The translations under genes were made by a program, and so were the position numbers. A DNA stretch of 64,000 nt. Source: Paenibacillus paridis. Lineage in GTDB: Bacteria; Bacillota; Bacilli; Paenibacillales; Paenibacillaceae. Shown piece by piece: positions 59,948 through 64,000 of this stretch; within the stretch, counting starts at the first letter, position 1; each line of letters opens with the position of its first letter. Under the pieces are notes generated by a model. That model saw only the letters and a list, made by a program, of their open reading frames with translations, searched no databases and was not told where the DNA came from. The DNA lies in NCBI RefSeq assembly GCF_006345825.1, contig NZ_VCIX01000092.1:1488001-1552000 (forward strand). Direction: 5' to 3'.

Positions 59948-61708
59948 CTAAGGATGGTTCAAATCCTTGATCGCCTCAAGCGGGACCTTCAGCTTGCGGT
60001 TTTCCTCAAGCATGCCGTTCACTTCTTGCTGAACGTCGGTAATTTGCGTATAGCAGTAGCCAACGATGTAGTCTGTTGCCTTAACCGCCTCATGAAGCCC
60101 CTTCAGCCGATTCAGGAATGTCTCCTCCGACGCCTCCTGATTGCCATAGCCCCATCCTGCGTCGTTCTTGAAGGCAACGCCTCCGAATTCGCTTAGAATC
60201 ACCGGCTGTCCGCTATATTGGTAACCGTCGGCATAGGCGTATTTCTTCTTGTTGAAAGCAACCTTGTTATGCACGATATGATCCTTGTTGCTGTAGCGCT
60301 GCCGGAATTCCTCCCCGGTCTCAACGTAGTCATGAAGCGTCAGAATATCCGATACTGTATGCTCCCAGCCGTCATTCGACACGACGAGCCGCGTCGGGTC
60401 TATCGATTTGGTCAGATAGTAGATCGATTCGGTGAATGCTTGTTGCCTGCGGTCCTTGGCCACATTCATGATGCCCCAGGATTCATTGAACGGCACCCAT
60501 GTAATAATTGAGGGATGATTGTAATACTGGCGAACAATTTCAATCCATTCACTATTAAAGCGCTGAATGGCCAGATCGTTGAACTCGAAGGTTGCCGCCA
60601 TCTCTGACCACACCAAAAGCCCTTTTACATCGCACCAATAGAGAAAGCGGGGATCTTCTACCTTCATATGCTTGCGTACGCCGTTATAGCCCATTGCGAG
60701 AATGGCATCGATATCCTGAAGGATTGCCTCCTCCGACGGAGGCGTAAGGTGGCTCTCTGGCCAATACCCTTGATCCAGAAGCAGCCGCTGGTAGATCGGT
60801 TCATTGTTCAGCAGGATTTGTCCGTCCCTGGTGGAGATCTTCCTCATGCCGAAGTAAGAATGGACATGATCCAGTTTCTCATCCCCTTTGTACAATACAA
60901 ATTCTATATCATACAAATGAGGAGTCGCAGGCGTCCAGTAGCTCATCTTCCACGGCCCGTTCATTTCATGCAGCAGATCGATGTCGAGCTCCAGCCACGC
61001 CCTGTCAATCGAAAGGCTGAACTGCTTTACGCGGTCTCCCTTCAGGCTAATGATGGTCTCCAGCCGAATGTCTTCGGAATCGAGATCGCCTCGAATCTGA
61101 TACTCCAGCTTCAAGCGTCGGGTGTCGACGTCTGGCGTCATCTTGACGGCTTCAAGATGGACCGGATGAACATACTCTAGCCATACCGATTGCCAGATGC
61201 CGGTCGTCTGCACATAGAAGCATTCGAAGCTGTCTTTCGTCCAGCGCTGCTTCCCGCGCGGCTGGGCGGCGTCCATGCTGTCTTCGGCCTTGACGGTCAA
61301 GCTGTTGCTCTCGCCGAACGTTACATAGGAGGAAATATCGAAAGAGAATGCGCTATATCCCCCTTGATGCCTACCGACATAACACCCGTTCACCCATATC
61401 ATTGCGACATAGTCGACCGCTTGGAAATGCAGGATAACGGCTTTTCCTGTTTTTTCTTCTGGAATGTTGATTGATCGTTGATACCATACCTGGCGATGAT
61501 GCTCAGGCTCGCCGATGCCGCTAGCTTCGGTCTCATAGCTAAACGGTACGATAATGGTGCGGTCCCCGCCGAATTGCGAAGGCCAGCCATCGCGTTCGCC
61601 AGAGTTCTCATCATCGAATCCGAATGCCCACTCTCCGTTCAAATTCGTCCATTCATCCCTCACGAACTGCGGCCTGGGATAATCTTTGATATAGCTGCTT
61701 GTCGTCAT
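59948..61708 (-). CDS. GH2 family glycosidase (beta-galactosidase/glucuronidase-like)
   Basis: A 586-residue family 2 glycoside hydrolase with N-terminal sugar-binding jelly roll (about 12-180), Ig-like domain (about 185-290) and TIM barrel (about 295-580). Acid/base E409 is in WVPFNESWG and nucleophile E507 in VILSEFGG; GYNGVRKHMKVEDPRFLYWCD is the barrel signature. It lacks a signal peptide and the large C-terminal domain of LacZ, so it acts on imported oligosaccharides. It is the last gene of the ABC operon. AGGAG lies upstream of ATG 61708. Linkage specificity is unknown. Confidence 0.93.
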   Translation of the reverse strand: MTTSSYIKDYPRPQFVRDEWTNLNGEWAFGFDDENSGERDGWPSQFGGDRTIIVPFSYETEASGIGEPEHHRQVWYQRSINIPEEKTGKAVILHFQAVDYVAMIWVNGCYVGRHQGGYSAFSFDISSYVTFGESNSLTVKAEDSMDAAQPRGKQRWTKDSFECFYVQTTGIWQSVWLEYVHPVHLEAVKMTPDVDTRRLKLEYQIRGDLDSEDIRLETIISLKGDRVKQFSLSIDRAWLELDIDLLHEMNGPWKMSYWTPATPHLYDIEFVLYKGDEKLDHVHSYFGMRKISTRDGQILLNNEPIYQRLLLDQGYWPESHLTPPSEEAILQDIDAILAMGYNGVRKHMKVEDPRFLYWCDVKGLLVWSEMAATFEFNDLAIQRFNSEWIEIVRQYYNHPSIITWVPFNESWGIMNVAKDRRQQAFTESIYYLTKSIDPTRLVVSNDGWEHTVSDILTLHDYVETGEEFRQRYSNKDHIVHNKVAFNKKKYAYADGYQYSGQPVILSEFGGVAFKNDAGWGYGNQEASEETFLNRLKGLHEAVKATDYIVGYCYTQITDVQQEVNGMLEENRKLKVPLEAIKDLNHP

Positions 61709-61760
61709 CTTCGCATCCTGTACTCCTTTGTCTAAGTCTATCGATCGTTGCAGCCGGCCG

Positions 61761-62573
61761 CTACCCCTTCACACCGGTCATCGCTACTCCCTGCACGATA
61801 TGGCGCTGCAAGATAATGAAGATGATCATGGTCGGAATAGCCGCTATCGCACTTGCAGTCATAATTGTGTTCACATGCAGCACGTTATTGGCAAGGAAAG
61901 TAGGCAGCCCTGTCGCGAGCACCATATTTTCTTCCGTATTGATAGCGATGTAAGGCCAGATAAAGTTGTTCCATGACATGATGAAATAAAAAATTCCAAT
62001 CGAAATCATCGCCGAACGCGTCAGTGGCACGTAGATCGACCACCACATGCGCAAATCCTTGCAGCCGTCTATTTGCGCTGCCTCCTTGTAATCCTTCGGA
62101 AGTCCATCCATGAACTGCTTAATAAGGATCAATCCGAGTGGATTCGTCAAGCTAGGCAGAATAATTCCCCAAATATTGTCCATCAATTGAATATGCAGCA
62201 CCGTCTCGTAAAGCGGAATCAGCATAGCTTCCGTCGGAATTAGCAGACCGGAGACGCATAGCAGAAACCAGAAACCTTTGGTCTTAAACGATTTTCGCGA
62301 AAAGGCAAAAGCGGCCAGCGAGCTAATTGCAATCGTGATGACGGTCGTAATGATACCGATTACCAAGCTGTTCCATGTCCAGGTCAGAATTTGGGACTCC
62401 GTCAGCACCTTGGCATAGTTGCGCAGCGTCAAATCCGAGAAATCTACCCATTCTTTGATTGTGATGGCGGATACGCCTTCAGGTTTAAAGGATACGATGA
62501 ACATCCAGACTAGCGGAGTCACAAACACGACGGCCAATAGCAGAGTTAATAGATAAATCAAGATACGCGCCAT
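61761..62573 (-). CDS. carbohydrate ABC transporter permease, MalG/AraQ type
   Basis: A 270-residue inner membrane permease with six helices. The EAA loop, EAAQIDGCKDLRMWWSIYVPL, contacts the ATPase. WMFIVSFKPEG near the N-terminus is typical of the CUT1 MalG subunit. ATG 62573 has AGGAGG at seven bases; the in-frame ATG 62579 lies too close to it. It pairs with the permease gene upstream; the GH2 gene follows after 52 bases. The ATPase is not encoded here and is presumably a shared MsmX-like protein. Confidence 0.93.
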   Translation of the reverse strand: MARILIYLLTLLLAVVFVTPLVWMFIVSFKPEGVSAITIKEWVDFSDLTLRNYAKVLTESQILTWTWNSLVIGIITTVITIAISSLAAFAFSRKSFKTKGFWFLLCVSGLLIPTEAMLIPLYETVLHIQLMDNIWGIILPSLTNPLGLILIKQFMDGLPKDYKEAAQIDGCKDLRMWWSIYVPLTRSAMISIGIFYFIMSWNNFIWPYIAINTEENMVLATGLPTFLANNVLHVNTIMTASAIAAIPTMIIFIILQRHIVQGVAMTGVKG

Positions 62574-62588
62574 ACGCATTCCCTCCTT

Positions 62589-63488
62589 CTAATCTGTTTT
62601 GCGATTCAAGAAAAAATATTGAACGGCTGCGACGAGCAGCATGAATAGGCAGAACATCGTAGATTGTGCGGCAGCTAGGCCGAACATATCTTTTTTGAAG
62701 CCAGTAACGTAGATGTAGCGAATAATGGTATTCGTCGCATCGCCAGGCCCGCCGTTCGTCATAATTTGCACTTGGCCGAACAGCTTCAGACCGGCGATTA
62801 TCTGGAAAAATATCTGAATCTTCATCACGGGCATTAGACCTGGAAGCGTAATGTAACGGAACTTATGGAATGCCGATGCGCCGTCGATATCCGCCGCTTC
62901 ATACAAGTCGGGCGAGATCTCCTGAAGACCGGCAAGGAACAGAACCATTACAAATCCAACAGTCCACCAGACGCTAGCGATCACAATCGACCACCACGCA
63001 GCGCCTGGGCTGGTCAGCCAGTTGACCGTCGGCAAGCCGAGCGTATCCAGTATGACATTCAGCAGCCCGTTTTTGGAATCAAACATTCGCAGCCAGATGA
63101 AGCTGATGACGGAGACAGACAAGACGTACGGCAAGAAGTAGATGGAGCGGAAGGTCGTTTGAAGCGGAATCTTCCGCTGGACCAGCAGGGCTAGCAGCAG
63201 CCCTAGTGTGATAATAATCGGTACGATCAGTAATACGAAATAAAAACTGTTCCATAAATAATGGAAGAAATCGCCGCCTGTCAGCAGCTTCTTATAATTG
63301 CCGAGCCCAACGTACTTCTGCATGCCTAGAATGCTCCAAGAATGAAAGCTAATCCATACGCCTCGCAGCAGCGGCCATATATAAAAGAGCAGCAGCGGAA
63401 TCAGGAACGGAGCTAAAAAGGCGAGCGCCGACAGTTCAAGCTTAAGATATCCCTTCCACCTGAAGCCGGCTCGTTGCTGAACTTTCAT
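62589..63488 (-). CDS. carbohydrate ABC transporter permease, MalF/UgpA type
   Basis: A 299-residue six-helix permease of the CUT1 family. The EAA loop is EAADIDGASAFHKFRYITLPGL (about residue 197); FLIPLLLFYIWPLLRGVWISF is helix 1. Its periplasmic loop is short, as in Bacillota. GGAGGAGA lies 8 bases before ATG 63488. It lies between the binding protein and the MalG-type permease genes and forms the membrane channel with the latter. Confidence 0.93.
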   Translation of the reverse strand: MKVQQRAGFRWKGYLKLELSALAFLAPFLIPLLLFYIWPLLRGVWISFHSWSILGMQKYVGLGNYKKLLTGGDFFHYLWNSFYFVLLIVPIIITLGLLLALLVQRKIPLQTTFRSIYFLPYVLSVSVISFIWLRMFDSKNGLLNVILDTLGLPTVNWLTSPGAAWWSIVIASVWWTVGFVMVLFLAGLQEISPDLYEAADIDGASAFHKFRYITLPGLMPVMKIQIFFQIIAGLKLFGQVQIMTNGGPGDATNTIIRYIYVTGFKKDMFGLAAAQSTMFCLFMLLVAAVQYFFLNRKTD

Positions 63489-63538
63489 GGTTATTCTCCT
63501 CCAATGGCCGGCAAGCCTAATCTGTCTCTGTAAGATGC

Positions 63539-63578
63539 TGCTGCGGAGCGCATCGCTGATGATGGGGTCTCCGCAGCA
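63539..63578. repeat. hairpin between binding protein and permease genes
   Basis: TGCTGCGGA and TCCGCAGCA form a 9-bp stem with a 22-base loop, without a T-run. Such intercistronic stems commonly stabilise the binding-protein mRNA. Confidence 0.55.
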
Positions 63579-63587
63579 GGCAACCCA

Positions 63588-64000
63588 TTAGTTTTGTATA
63601 ATCTCGTTAATCTCTTTCTCCATGCCCTTCAAGCCATCTTCAGGCGTGATCGTCTTAAAGATGATGCCTTGCAGCACTTCCTTCACGACCGTATCGATTG
63701 CATTGTATTGATCAGTATTCGGCGCATATTTCACCGTCTTCTGAGACTTAATGAATTCATCGCGATAAGGCAGGCTGAGATACTCGTCGCTTGCGATAAC
63801 AGCCTTGCCAGCAGGCACGTGGCCTGCTTGGCCCCATATCTTGCCGCCTTCCATCGTGAAATATTTCATAAACTTCATGGCGGCGACCTTCTTCTCATCT
63901 GCAGCATATTCCGGAATGACCAGCGTATGCGAGCCGGACCAATGAGACTCGCTTCCAAAGAACGCAGGAATGGATGTAATGCCAACATTCAACCCTTCTT
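63588..64000 (-). CDS. extracellular sugar-binding protein of the ABC importer, N-terminus outside window
   Basis: The C-terminal ~137 residues of a family 1 solute-binding lipoprotein; the frame is open to the right edge. HTLVIPEYAADEKKVAAMKFMKYF, GHVPAGKAVIAS and the closing DGLKGMEKEINEII are characteristic of the CUT1 binding proteins in Paenibacillus. It is the first visible gene of the operon binding protein-permease-permease-GH2. The imported sugar is probably a plant-derived oligosaccharide, given the GH2 gene. Confidence 0.88.
   Translation of the reverse strand, partial: EGLNVGITSIPAFFGSESHWSGSHTLVIPEYAADEKKVAAMKFMKYFTMEGGKIWGQAGHVPAGKAVIASDEYLSLPYRDEFIKSQKTVKYAPNTDQYNAIDTVVKEVLQGIIFKTITPEDGLKGMEKEINEIIQN

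Noticed and set aside
60668..61180. 170-codon plus-strand open frame inside the GH2 gene
   Set aside because: It is antisense to a clear, complete GH2 glycosidase with both catalytic glutamates and has no ribosome site or recognisable domain.

Overview
The window reads as chromosomal DNA of a spore-former-like Bacillota, most likely Paenibacillus or a close relative. The grounds are strong AGGAGG-type ribosome sites, frequent TTG/GTG starts, T-rich intrinsic terminators, a XerS-type recombinase, a Btr-like AraC regulator with a ferri-siderophore receptor domain, BlaI/M56 pairs and many secreted or intracellular carbohydrate-active enzymes. No rRNA, tRNA or CRISPR array was seen.

Layout. 1-13.6 kb is a dense run of plus-strand single-domain enzyme genes: an MFS transporter and aldo/keto reductase pair, NUDIX, an orphan eukaryotic-type HisA, an aminoglycoside-phosphotransferase-like kinase with a degenerate nucleotidyltransferase, HAD, GNAT, alpha/beta hydrolase, a Fur-controlled iron receptor, a possible ADP-ribosyltransferase-fold protein, inositol-phosphatase-like, SRPBCC, ZIP transporter, nucleoside hydrolase and thioesterase. 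13.9-16.1 kb is a BlaI repressor/M56 protease/DUF3105 module with two near-identical operators. 16.2-19.5 kb is a Gls24/two-component/AI-2E envelope cluster. 21.4-25.5 kb is an intracellular GH43-GH10 xylan unit followed by a DeoR-Gfo/Idh pair.

26.8-36.8 kb is a worn region. It has several genes broken by single stops or frameshifts (an LLM flavin monooxygenase, a DUF2975 protein, a CPT-like kinase hit in its P-loop, an IS3-family element) among intact ones (SIMPL protein, EamA exporter with divergent LysR, secreted repeat protein). 36.9-44.7 kb holds two large secreted proteins: an esterase carrying both a cohesin-like and a dockerin module, and a 1350-residue DUF5695-type protein preceded by a cre-like site. 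44.8-48.2 kb has mobile-element scraps and a leader-controlled phosphotransferase next to a broken AviRa-like rRNA methyltransferase. 48.5-51.3 kb is a GC-rich minus-strand pair: a Fur-boxed iron receptor and its probable Btr-like regulator.

51.7-56.3 kb is a decayed Tn554-like element bounded by perfect 20-bp direct repeats and lying just beyond the 3' end of xerS. Its two tyrosine recombinase genes are broken, but its apparent cargo is intact: a T-box riboswitch leader (my reading of the specifier is CUC, leucine) in front of a HIT-family hydrolase overlapping a PP2C-like phosphatase. A T-box that drives a HIT/PP2C pair instead of a synthetase or amino-acid gene is the most unusual system in the window. 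58-64 kb ends with a VOC protein, an ECF sigma factor with an NTF2-like tail, and a minus-strand sugar ABC importer operon ending in a GH2 glycosidase.
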